Positions 1 to 7,312 of a DNA stretch of 16,582 nucleotides are shown here, piece after piece (the stretch's first letter is position 1; the number at the start of each line of letters is the position of its first letter). The notes under the pieces were generated by a model. That model made no database searches. It worked only from the letters and a program-made list of their open reading frames with translations, and had not been told where the DNA came from. Where the stretch lies: NCBI GenBank assembly GCA_003695725.1, contig RFHX01000255.1, forward strand, positions 1 through 16,582, in the 5' to 3' direction. A program made the position numbers and the translations under genes. The stretch comes from Candidatus Schekmanbacteria bacterium (lineage in GTDB: Bacteria > Schekmanbacteria > GWA2-38-11 > J061).

Positions 1-1
1 C

Positions 2-808
2 TATTTTACACAACTTAAAATCGATACTATGAAAGAAGACATAACTACAGCAGAAAAACTCTTCATAACACCTTCATCAAAGATTGTTAAAGTGATGTCT
101 CTAAACCAAAAGGCATTAATTGCTGATATACTGTGGCTAAAGATAATTCAATATGTCGGAGAAAGGAAACAAACGGAGAAGGGATGGGATTGGCTTTACA
201 ACAATACAAACCTTCTTACTGACCTTGATCCAAATTTTTATCTTGCCTATCAATTTTCAGGACTGATTTTGACAGTTTTTGCAAATAGAATAGACCAAAG
301 CATTACTATTTTAAAAAAAGGAGCCAAATACAACCCTGATAACTGGTTTATTTATTTTCTTCTTGGTTATAACTATTTTAATGAAATCAGAGATTACAAA
401 AAGGCAGCTTTTTATATACGCCAAGCTTCTCTTGTTAAAGGTTCGCCAGCTTTTCTAAAACTTTTTGCAACTCGACTTTACAGTAGCGCAGGTAATCCGG
501 AAGACGGAATAATTTTTACTGAAAGCTTACTCAGAAAGACTGAAAATGAAGAAATGAAAAAGCGACTGAATGAAAGATTAAAACTCCTATATATAGAACG
601 GGATTTAAAGCTCTTAAATGAAAAAGTCAAAGACTACATAAAGAAATTCAAAACTACTCCAACATCTCTTCAAGATCTTGTAAAGGCAAATTTATTAACT
701 TCTATTCCAAAAGACCCTTTTGGCAAAGAGTATTATCTTGATATTACTACAGGTACGGTAAAATCAGCCTCAACAACCGAACGGTTAAAGGTTTTCCATC
801 GCCATTGA
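2..808 (+). CDS. TPR-repeat protein with C-terminal pseudopilin-like segment (5' end outside window)
   Basis: The reading frame is open from base 2, with nine codons before the first ATG at 29, so the true start, and probably an N-terminal membrane anchor, lies upstream. The visible 259 residues after that Met open with a PSSKIV..LSL..KALIADILWLK segment. This is typical of a family of TPR proteins in Desulfobacterota/Nitrospirota-like bacteria. Helix pairs of TPR type follow: around residues 65-80 (LDPNFYLAYQFSG) and 95-125 (AKYNPDNWFIYFLLGYNYF). The C-terminal stretch, about 205-250, has spaced P.SLQDLV and IPKDPFGKEYYLD elements that resemble the end of type II pseudopilin-like proteins. 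Function is probably protein-protein contact at the inner membrane; no enzyme motif is seen. It converges with the radical SAM remnant that ends at 833. The family assignment is from pattern memory only. Confidence 0.7.
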   Translation, partial: YFTQLKIDTMKEDITTAEKLFITPSSKIVKVMSLNQKALIADILWLKIIQYVGERKQTEKGWDWLYNNTNLLTDLDPNFYLAYQFSGLILTVFANRIDQSITILKKGAKYNPDNWFIYFLLGYNYFNEIRDYKKAAFYIRQASLVKGSPAFLKLFATRLYSSAGNPEDGIIFTESLLRKTENEEMKKRLNERLKLLYIERDLKLLNEKVKDYIKKFKTTPTSLQDLVKANLLTSIPKDPFGKEYYLDITTGTVKSASTTERLKVFHRH

Positions 809-832
809 ATCAAATAGCGGTTTAGTTAATCC

Positions 833-1231
833 TCAACTTATCTTTTTGGACGGCATCAAAAATCTTTTAGGGATAAGAGCTTTGAGAAAAATGAAGAACA
901 TCTCTCTGAACATTATTTCTCCCCAAGTGGAATAAACAAAAGGTCCGGTAAGTATATAGATAAGTTTGCTTAATTTAACTTTTCTCTTTTTAATTAAATA
1001 ATCAAAGAATGAACGAAGAAATGGGAATTTATTATATGCAGGAGTCAAATTTCTGATCGTTTCAGCAAAAGGCTTATCTTCAAGACTTATAATCGATGAA
1101 CCATGTGTTGTCCCGAGTCCCTCATTGATTCTTTCCATTGTTTCCTCATCAATAAAACCATTTTTCAAGCCATACTCACACGCCTCTGTTTCAGGATATG
1201 GGAAGAAGATTGAAGCTCTGATTCTATGTTA
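833..1231 (-). pseudogene. 3' remnant of a B12-binding-type radical SAM gene
   Basis: On the minus strand a frame runs from a stop at 1229-1231 to TGA at 833-835. Its translation begins HRIRASIFFPYPETEACEYG and continues into DEETMERINEGLGTTHGSS. The SIFFPYPxTE element followed by a short helix is the usual C-terminal end of the TIM barrel in cobalamin-binding radical SAM proteins. The rest, basic and aromatic-rich (NLTPAYNKFPFLRSFF.YLIKKRK), matches the C-terminal tail of such proteins. The CxxxCxxC cluster motif and the B12 domain are absent. Reading further upstream on the minus strand gives only AT-rich sequence with stops in the frames I checked. The only in-frame start is a TTG at 1168 with no convincing ribosome binding site, and it would cut off the recognisable FFPYP part. 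I read this as a truncated gene left by deletion or rearrangement. A short expressed ORF from TTG 1168 is possible but unlikely. Confidence 0.6.
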
Positions 1232-1256
1232 TTTTCTTTTCTTGATCTCTGTCTTT

Positions 1257-1286
1257 TTTACATTTTCTTTACATTCTTTCTATATA
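1257..1286 (+). promoter_or_regulatory. Candidate promoter for the redox operon
   Basis: TTTACA at 1257-1262 and TATATA at 1281-1286 are separated by 18 bases in a very AT-rich stretch upstream of the operon that starts at 1443. Base composition makes chance matches common here. The stretch from 1232 to 1442 carries no credible gene. Confidence 0.25.
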
Positions 1287-1325
1287 TTGGAAAATCTATA
1301 TTTTTTCGTAATAATTATTACCAAA

Positions 1326-1342
1326 CTTTTGTTTGACAAAAG
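1326..1342. repeat. Perfect inverted repeat upstream of the operon
   Basis: CTTTTGT (1326-1332) and ACAAAAG (1336-1342) form a perfect 7-base inverted repeat with a 3-base centre. It lies about 100 bases before the first gene and overlaps a TTGACA hexamer (1333-1338) that has no good -10 partner. Size and symmetry fit a dimeric repressor site, and the HTH protein encoded at the end of the operon is one conceivable ligand. This is inference only. Confidence 0.3.
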
Positions 1343-1442
1343 AGGAAAATTCGGACAAAAGATAAGAAATGTTCAAAAAGATTATTCCTGCCGGAAAGTG
1401 CAGTGCAAGGGTGGAATTAATATTATAAAGTAAGGGGAAAAA

Positions 1443-2045
1443 TTGAGTTATCCGGAAGAAGAATTTGAAAAAAGATTAAAAAGATTCAAAGCGAAAGCAA
1501 GGACAAAACTGCCTCATCAAGTTGAATTTGAGACAGCTCTTCGTGTTAATCGCTTAGCCAAAAAAACAGAAGGTGATTTATCGATACCTGTTGAAAATTT
1601 AGCTAAAATAAAAGAAGATAGGGCAAAAGAAAAATTGCCTGCAGACCTCTTCAATATTCACATTATTTATGATGAATCAACAGACAGCATAAAAATAGAA
1701 GGACCTGCCGGGTCGCCTTTAATTTCTCACGATACTTGTATAATAGAACTTACAAAAAACCTTGTAAGTTTTTCTCAATCAGAATCCTGTGGTGAATGTA
1801 CCTTTTGTAGAATTGGGACAAAAAGAATGCTTGAGATACTTGAAAGAATATGCTCAGGAAAGGGGAATCCGGAAGACTTGGAATTATTGAAAGACCTTGC
1901 AGAAAAAGTAAAATCAACAAGTCTTTGTGAAGTTGCGAAAAACGCATCAAACCCAGTCATTATAACAATTGAACATTGTCAAGAGGATTATATTGAACAT
2001 ATTTATGCTCATAATTGCAGAGCGGGCAAATGTTCATTCAAATGA
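1443..2045 (+). CDS. Free-standing NuoF/HydB-type C-terminal [4Fe-4S] domain protein
   Basis: The start is TTG at 1443: an in-frame TAA sits at 1431-1433 and a GGGG purine run lies just upstream at the right distance. The protein has 200 residues. Its C-terminal half matches the NADH-binding 51 kDa subunit iron-sulfur domain: ESCGECTFCRIGT supplies Cys116, Cys119 and Cys122, and SLCEVAKNASNPV supplies Cys162, the four ligands of the N3-type cluster. The tail EDYIEHIYAHNCRAGKC is the segment that follows this domain in NuoF/HydB-like flavoproteins. The NADH/FMN-binding Rossmann domain and the SLBB domain that normally precede it are absent; residues 1-100 are charged and unrecognised. It therefore cannot bind NADH by the NuoF route and likely acts as an electron-transfer subunit of the next gene's product, whose start lies 9 bases beyond its stop. 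Confidence 0.8.
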   Translation: MSYPEEEFEKRLKRFKAKARTKLPHQVEFETALRVNRLAKKTEGDLSIPVENLAKIKEDRAKEKLPADLFNIHIIYDESTDSIKIEGPAGSPLISHDTCIIELTKNLVSFSQSESCGECTFCRIGTKRMLEILERICSGKGNPEDLELLKDLAEKVKSTSLCEVAKNASNPVIITIEHCQEDYIEHIYAHNCRAGKCSFK

Positions 2046-2054
2046 AACAAAAAA

Positions 2055-4151
2055 ATGAAAAAGATTAGAATAACTATCAACGGCAAAACTATTGAAGCAG
2101 AAAAGGGACAAACTATCTTATCAATAGCAAAATCGGAAGGGATTTTCATACCTACATTCTGCCATGTCGAAGATTTAAAACCAGAATCATTCTGTTTCAT
2201 TTGTGTCGTTGATATAGAAGGTGAAGAAGACCTGTTGCCCGCATGTTCGACTGAAGCCGAGGATGGAATGGTCATAAGCACTACAAGCAATAGAGTTTTA
2301 GAGGCACGGCGCACATGTGTTGAACTTCTTCTCTCTGACCATATGGGCGACTGCCTTGGTCCTTGTATGATTGCATGTCCTGCGGGAATAGACATCCCCG
2401 GATTCATCAAATATTTGGCAATAGATGAAACAAAGAAAGCTCTTGAACTAATCAAAAGAAATATGCCCTTTCCTTCTGCCTTGGGACGCGTATGCCATAA
2501 ACCCTGTGAAGATGCCTGTAGGCGGCAGCTCATTGAAGAGGAAATTTCAATATGCCATCTCAAACGGTATGCCGCAGACACAGTTTCCGAATCAGGAGAC
2601 GAATACATACCGAAATGTGCACCATCAACAGGTAAAAAAATTGCAATTATAGGCGCAGGACCAACTGGACTTTCAGCCGCCTACTATCTGCAAATTCTTG
2701 GACATAACTGCACACTTTTTGAGGCAAACAAAAAGCCCGGTGGAATGTTTCAATATGGTATTCCGGCATATCGTCTCCCAAGAAAAGCAGTGGACAGAGA
2801 AATAGCCATCATCAAAAAACTTGGCGCAAAAATTAACTGCAATACAAAAGTCGGTATAGACATCGATATAGATGATTTGCGCAGTGAATATGACGCTATA
2901 CTCATAGCAACGGGAGCTAATATATCGGCTAAATTGGGTGTTGAAGGAGAAGATGCCAAGGGTGTCGTTAGCGCCCTTGATTTCTTGAAGAAAGAAAGCT
3001 CCGGCAAGGGGAAAGGAAATCTCGAAGGGAAAAAAGTCGTAGTGATAGGCGGCGGTGATGTAGCTATGGATGCGGCAAGAGTGTCAGTAAGAAAGGGCGC
3101 GAAAGAAGTTCAGATTTATTGCCTTGAAAAAAGAGATGAAATGCCGGCGAGCAAAAAAGAAATTTCAGAATCAGAAGAAGAAGGAATAGTTATCCATAAT
3201 GCATTGGGAGTTAAATCAATCAAAACTGATAATGGTAAAGTCAGAGGAATTGTATTCAAAAGATGTTTGTCTGTTTTTGATGAAAATGGAAAATTCAATC
3301 CGAAATATGATGAAAATGATACCTCATCGATTGATTGTGACTTTATAATTACCGCAGTAGGACAAAAGGTAGAATTGATATCAAAGCCAAAAATAGCTAA
3401 AACGCCGCAGGAAACATATTTAATCAACGAAAATACCTATCAAACTTCAATAAGCAAAATATTTGCTGCAGGTGATTGTGTTAGCGGACCGGGTCTTGCA
3501 GTTGATGCAGTAGCCAATGGAAGACATGCGGCAGTTGCAATAGACCAATATTTGCTTGGTTATGAACTCGTTGGAGAAAAAGCACCTTATAGCGGCTCTT
3601 ATGGAAACCTCGATGAAATTCCCTCTGCTATGATTGAAGGAGAAGAAAGGGAACCACAAATCCCAATCAAAACTCTTGATGTCAAATCAAGAATAAAAAA
3701 CTTTAATGAAATTGAAAAAAATTACACGGCTGAAGAGGCAAGAAAAGAAGCGCTAAGATGTCTTGAATGCGGATGCAGAGAATCCCGGGAATGCAAACTT
3801 AGAAGCTATGCAATCGAGTTTGAGGCAGATGAAGAGCGTTTCAAAGGTGAAAAAAGAGAATATGAGCTTGACGAATCACATCCTGATTTAATCTTCGAAG
3901 CGCACAAATGCATTCAATGCAGAACCTGTGTCAGAACTACAGAAAAAATTCTTGGAGAATCAGCAATGCGTATCGTAGGACGCGGATTTACGGCAAGAAT
4001 AAAGCCAGCTGAAGGCGGAAAACTTGAACTACTAAAAGGGAAAGAACTTCATATAATTGCTGATAATTGTCCTGTCGGTGCTTTGAGGTTGAGAGAAAAA
4101 CCTGTTCAATCTTTGGAACCTGAATTTAAACGTGAAGATGAAAGATGTTGA
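2055..4151 (+). CDS. 2Fe-2S / multi-4Fe-4S FAD-NAD(P) oxidoreductase (GltD-like, NuoG-like N-terminus)
   Basis: A 698-residue electron-transfer flavoprotein. Residues 1-75 form a plant-type/NuoG-like [2Fe-2S] domain with Cys36, Cys47, Cys50 and Cys64. Residues about 95-190 are a DPYD/GltD-type bis-[4Fe-4S] domain (C100xxxCxxxC108 and C147xxxCxxxC155, plus Cys167). The FAD site is IAIIGAGPTG at 196-205, and the second nucleotide site is VVIGGGDVAMDAA near 329-341. CLEKRDEMPA and AAGDCVSGPG are typical GltD-family motifs. The C-terminal 140 residues hold two more cysteine groups: 569/572/574/580 and 619/622/625 with Cys672 in NCPVGAL. The expected role is moving electrons between NAD(P)(H), Fe-S partners and another acceptor in the cytoplasm. 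It probably pairs with the NuoF-like protein just upstream. The start has little Shine-Dalgarno sequence, which suggests translational coupling. Whether it bifurcates electrons cannot be decided from sequence. Confidence 0.88.
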   Translation: MKKIRITINGKTIEAEKGQTILSIAKSEGIFIPTFCHVEDLKPESFCFICVVDIEGEEDLLPACSTEAEDGMVISTTSNRVLEARRTCVELLLSDHMGDCLGPCMIACPAGIDIPGFIKYLAIDETKKALELIKRNMPFPSALGRVCHKPCEDACRRQLIEEEISICHLKRYAADTVSESGDEYIPKCAPSTGKKIAIIGAGPTGLSAAYYLQILGHNCTLFEANKKPGGMFQYGIPAYRLPRKAVDREIAIIKKLGAKINCNTKVGIDIDIDDLRSEYDAILIATGANISAKLGVEGEDAKGVVSALDFLKKESSGKGKGNLEGKKVVVIGGGDVAMDAARVSVRKGAKEVQIYCLEKRDEMPASKKEISESEEEGIVIHNALGVKSIKTDNGKVRGIVFKRCLSVFDENGKFNPKYDENDTSSIDCDFIITAVGQKVELISKPKIAKTPQETYLINENTYQTSISKIFAAGDCVSGPGLAVDAVANGRHAAVAIDQYLLGYELVGEKAPYSGSYGNLDEIPSAMIEGEEREPQIPIKTLDVKSRIKNFNEIEKNYTAEEARKEALRCLECGCRESRECKLRSYAIEFEADEERFKGEKREYELDESHPDLIFEAHKCIQCRTCVRTTEKILGESAMRIVGRGFTARIKPAEGGKLELLKGKELHIIADNCPVGALRLREKPVQSLEPEFKREDERC

Positions 4152-4657
4152 CAGAATTTTTCAAAAGATATGAAAGTTATTTGAATAAAGATGAAGAATT
4201 GAAAAGGCGTCTGAAGGGCTTTAAAACATTTGCAGGACCACCTGATGGACATTACAGGAGAGCAAGAAAAGAAGGAGAAAAAGCCGTTGCACGTGCTGTA
4301 AGATGTTATCCTTTCGGGGGAAAAAGCTCTATCGGGAAAAATAGTGAAGTAATAGGCATCAATGTAAAAGAGAGTGGAGAAAATTTCTTAATAGCGCTTT
4401 CTAATGGCAAATTTTCAATTAAAAAAGGAAACTGGGAAAAGCCCTATCTCGTGATTAGTTTGCCTCTTGAAAAACTAAAAAAAGCAATTCTTGGAAGATA
4501 TAGATGGATTTGGCTGATAGGCCTTGACGATGTAGAAGTCTCATACAGTGAAGAGCTTCCCCACTCCGATTGGGTAACCATATTTGAAATTCTTGTGGCA
4601 ATGCAAGAAGTTCCTGAATTTGAAAATAAATGGATAGATGAAATAGAAAAACTTTAA
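4145..4657 (+). CDS. SCP2-like hypothetical protein
   Basis: A 170-residue soluble protein whose ATG overlaps the previous stop (ATGTTGA, 7 bases), so translation is coupled. No cysteine cluster or nucleotide motif is present; there is a single Cys. Residues about 68-160 show the pattern of sterol-carrier-protein-2-like domains: a strand (NFLIAL), a GK-turn-strand (NGKFSIKKG), YLVISLPLEKLKKAILGRYRW, and a final strand and helix (VEVSYSEEL..WVTIFEILVAM). The first 65 residues are basic and unrecognised. SCP2-like domains bind hydrophobic ligands such as acyl chains or sterols. In an oxidoreductase operon this could mean substrate presentation or a structural subunit. The SCP2 assignment rests on pattern and hydrophobicity alone; an unrelated alpha/beta fold is possible. 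Confidence 0.6.
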   Translation: MLTEFFKRYESYLNKDEELKRRLKGFKTFAGPPDGHYRRARKEGEKAVARAVRCYPFGGKSSIGKNSEVIGINVKESGENFLIALSNGKFSIKKGNWEKPYLVISLPLEKLKKAILGRYRWIWLIGLDDVEVSYSEELPHSDWVTIFEILVAMQEVPEFENKWIDEIEKL

Positions 4658-4675
4658 AAAATTTAAAAGGAATAA

Positions 4676-6097
4676 ATGGAGATAGTAATAAGACAGCTTG
4701 CTTCTATAGTTGGAGAGGATTATGTTATTACAGACTCTGAATCATTAAAAGAATACTCTGACGGAAATATAACCTTCATTCCTCCAAGGACACCTCTTGT
4801 TGCCGTAAGACCGTGCAATAATGAAGAAATTAGGGAAATACTAAAAGTCGCCGCACTCAACAAAATCCCTGTTACGCCATCAAGCTCAACAAGGGCAGGA
4901 CATGGCGGCTCGATTCCTTCTGTGCCCGGAATTACTATTGACCTGCGGCGTATGAATAAAATTGAATTAATTGACCCTTCCTGCAGAAATGCAATAATAG
5001 AACCGGGAGTAACCTTCTTACAGCTTCAGGAAAGTGCAAAAAAACATAATTTGAGAGTATTGACACCCGTGGAAATAACAGGAGATTCCTCTGTCCTTTC
5101 AACATACCTTGATATGGTGCCACTCTATTCATGGCCAAGATACGGCACAGAATCAGTATTGACTATGGAAGCAATGATACCCAATGGAGAAATTATAAGG
5201 ACGGGAATCGCTGCTATCCCTCTTATTGACAAACCATACTTCCCTTTTGGCACAAATCCGTCTTATCTGAATAAAATATGGTTTGGTTCACAGGGAACAT
5301 TTGGAATAGCAACAAAGGGGGTTATAAAACTCAAAACTCTTCATAAAAATATCAAAGTTCTTTATATTCCTTTCAAAACTTTCGAAGAATCATTTCCTGT
5401 AATAAAAGAATTAAAGAGATTTGGCTATGCCATTGAATTTTTTATGGCAAATCCTGCTTATCTTGCGGGGCTCATTGCAGAAAATGAGAAGGAACTTTCA
5501 GAAATATCGGAAAAACTTCCACCTGTTACAGCAGTACTTATTTTGCGCGGCGAAGAAGAAGAGATTGAATACCAATATTTAGACATTCTGGATTTAACAA
5601 AACAATTCAATATTGAATGCCTCGAAGAAATAGATGGTATTAATAATGTCTCATCAAGAATCTTAGAAGAAATAGAAAATCCAAAGGGATATGAAAGGCG
5701 AAAAAGCTTCAGAGGAGGATATGCTGTAATTCCCTTTATATGTATGCTGCCGCAGATTCCCTTATTTAAAAGAATTTTAGGTCAAATGAGCCAAGCATTC
5801 AAATACAATCCTGCGCAAATTGGAGAACTTTTTATTCCAGTAGAGCCGGCACGCGGTCATTTTCAATATAGTTTCATTTATAACCCTGAAAATCCACAGG
5901 AGTTGATGATAACAAAGAAATTTTTTGAAATGTTCAGTAATGCTTTAATCAAGATGGGGGCTTTCTTTTCAAGGCCTTATGGCAATTGGGCAGAGCTTGT
6001 TTATGCAAAAGCAGGTGCATATAAAGCAATGTTGAAAAACATAAAAGAAGCAATCGATCCAGATAACATTATGAATCCAGGCAAGCTAAATTTGTAG
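4676..6097 (+). CDS. FAD-linked oxidase subunit (GlcD/GlcE-like, VAO/PCMH fold)
   Basis: 473 residues, ATG preceded by an AAAGG site. The N-terminal half is an FAD-binding PCMH/VAO domain: PLVAVRPCNNEEIREIL (39-55) opens the fold, SSSTRAGHGGS (about 69-79) is the pyrophosphate-binding loop, GITIDLRRMNKI and IIEPGVTFLQLQ follow, and ESVLTMEAMIPNGEIIRTG and FGSQGTFGIATKGVIKL complete it. The C-terminal half (about 215-473) has the FAD-oxidase C domain and ends with the family signature AIDPDNIMNPGKL. These enzymes oxidise alpha-hydroxy acids, alcohols or related C-H/C-OH groups and hand electrons to an Fe-S partner. The CCG protein begins 10 bases downstream and a second FAD oxidase follows it, so the three likely form one GlcD-GlcE-GlcF-like complex. 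Which of the two FAD subunits is catalytic is not visible. Confidence 0.88.
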   Translation: MEIVIRQLASIVGEDYVITDSESLKEYSDGNITFIPPRTPLVAVRPCNNEEIREILKVAALNKIPVTPSSSTRAGHGGSIPSVPGITIDLRRMNKIELIDPSCRNAIIEPGVTFLQLQESAKKHNLRVLTPVEITGDSSVLSTYLDMVPLYSWPRYGTESVLTMEAMIPNGEIIRTGIAAIPLIDKPYFPFGTNPSYLNKIWFGSQGTFGIATKGVIKLKTLHKNIKVLYIPFKTFEESFPVIKELKRFGYAIEFFMANPAYLAGLIAENEKELSEISEKLPPVTAVLILRGEEEEIEYQYLDILDLTKQFNIECLEEIDGINNVSSRILEEIENPKGYERRKSFRGGYAVIPFICMLPQIPLFKRILGQMSQAFKYNPAQIGELFIPVEPARGHFQYSFIYNPENPQELMITKKFFEMFSNALIKMGAFFSRPYGNWAELVYAKAGAYKAMLKNIKEAIDPDNIMNPGKLNL

Positions 6098-6107
6098 GTA
6101 ATGAAAA

Positions 6108-7307
6108 ATGGTTGATGAATATTGTTATCCATTTACAAGAAGAAAGTTAAGCGATTATTATGAAATGCTTTGGCGCTGCGCCAAATGTGGATACTGCAGA
6201 AATGTCTTTCCTTCAGACACAGAAGATGAGCGTTTTGGAAGGCAATGCCCACCGGGAGAAAGATTCAGATTCGAGGCTTACTATACATCAGGCAGAAATG
6301 AAATAACGCGAAGAATCATTGAAGGGAAACAAGAGCTAACCCCACGGCTTCGCCATATCTTATATACCTGCACGACCTGCAATGCATGCGAAGAATGGTG
6401 TGAAGTGACACAGGGACTAAATCCGCTTAAAATCATAAATGCATTGAGAAGATATTTTGTTGAGCATGGAGGTGAACTTCTCCCGGGACATCAAAAAATA
6501 CTAAAAAGTATCAGACGGAATCATAATCGCTTAAACAGAAACAATAGAGACAGGAAAGGATGGCTTGAAAACAATCTGATAAATCAACCTCAAAAAGCTG
6601 ATGTTTTATATTTTGTCGGCTGCAGGTCATCTTTCAGAAGGACTGAAATCGCTACAAACGCCTATGATTTACTCACAAAGAAATTAGGCATAAAAGTTGG
6701 ATTTCTCGATGAAGAGCGATGCTGTGGCAGGCCATTGCTTGAAATCGGTGCAGAAAAAGATGCCCTCAACTTAATGAAACATAACCTCCAAGAAATAAAT
6801 AAAAGCGGAGTTAAGAAAATAATTTTCACCTGTGCTGAATGTTTCTCTCTTTTCAACGATATCGAAAAATACGGTTTTGAAAAAGATTTTGAAACCATAC
6901 ATATAAGCCAATACCTTGCTGATATAATTAAAGAAAAAGGGCTATCTTTTATCAATCTTTCCAAAAAAATCACTTATCATGACCCTTGTTATCTTGGCAG
7001 ACATCAAGGAGTCTTCGATGAACCAAGAAATGTAATCACAGCCGTCCCCGAAACAGAGCTTATTGAAATGCCACGAAACAGGAAAAATGCATGGTGTTGC
7101 GGCGCTGGAGGCGTTGTAAAAGAAGCATATCTTGACTATTCGCATTGGATTGCTGAAGAAAGATTTCAGGAAGTTAACAAAACAGGGGCACAGATGTTGA
7201 TTACTGCCTGCCCCGGTTGTAAAGAAAGTTTATGGGGGAAAGCAGTTGCTTACGGAGTAGAAATCCTCGATTTTGCAGAATTCATAAATAGACAATTGAA
7301 GGAATAG
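6108..7307 (+). CDS. Double-CCG iron-sulfur protein (GlcF/HdrD-like)
   Basis: 399 residues, soluble, with no membrane segment. The N-terminus holds two Fe-S motifs. The first is CAKCGYC (24/27/30), in which the expected fourth Cys is Phe34 and Cys47 (RQCPPG) is the likely substitute. The second is CTTCNACEEWC, a full CxxCxxCxxxC. Two complete CCG domains follow: Cx32CCx35CxxC (GCRSS...ERCCGRP...TCAEC) and Cx35CCx36CxxC (DPCYL...AWCCGAGG...ACPGC). CCG motifs bind a noncubane [4Fe-4S] cluster in HdrB-like proteins and carry electrons in GlcF-like and HdrD-like subunits. Lying between two FAD oxidases, it is the probable electron acceptor for both. The terminal acceptor may be the GltD-like flavoprotein upstream, since no membrane anchor or quinone site is encoded nearby. 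Confidence 0.9.
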   Translation: MVDEYCYPFTRRKLSDYYEMLWRCAKCGYCRNVFPSDTEDERFGRQCPPGERFRFEAYYTSGRNEITRRIIEGKQELTPRLRHILYTCTTCNACEEWCEVTQGLNPLKIINALRRYFVEHGGELLPGHQKILKSIRRNHNRLNRNNRDRKGWLENNLINQPQKADVLYFVGCRSSFRRTEIATNAYDLLTKKLGIKVGFLDEERCCGRPLLEIGAEKDALNLMKHNLQEINKSGVKKIIFTCAECFSLFNDIEKYGFEKDFETIHISQYLADIIKEKGLSFINLSKKITYHDPCYLGRHQGVFDEPRNVITAVPETELIEMPRNRKNAWCCGAGGVVKEAYLDYSHWIAEERFQEVNKTGAQMLITACPGCKESLWGKAVAYGVEILDFAEFINRQLKE

Positions 7308-7312
7308 ACAAT

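Noticed and set aside
1125-1433. 102-codon plus-strand ORF
   Set aside because: It lies largely antisense to the radical SAM remnant, then runs into AT-rich noise. It has no ribosome site, and its hydrophobic and Phe-rich make-up is explained by base composition.
2009-2608. 199-codon minus-strand ORF antisense to the large flavoprotein
   Set aside because: The plus-strand frame carries unmistakable Fe-S and FAD motifs. The antisense translation is Ser/Ile-rich with no motif and is a codon-bias shadow.
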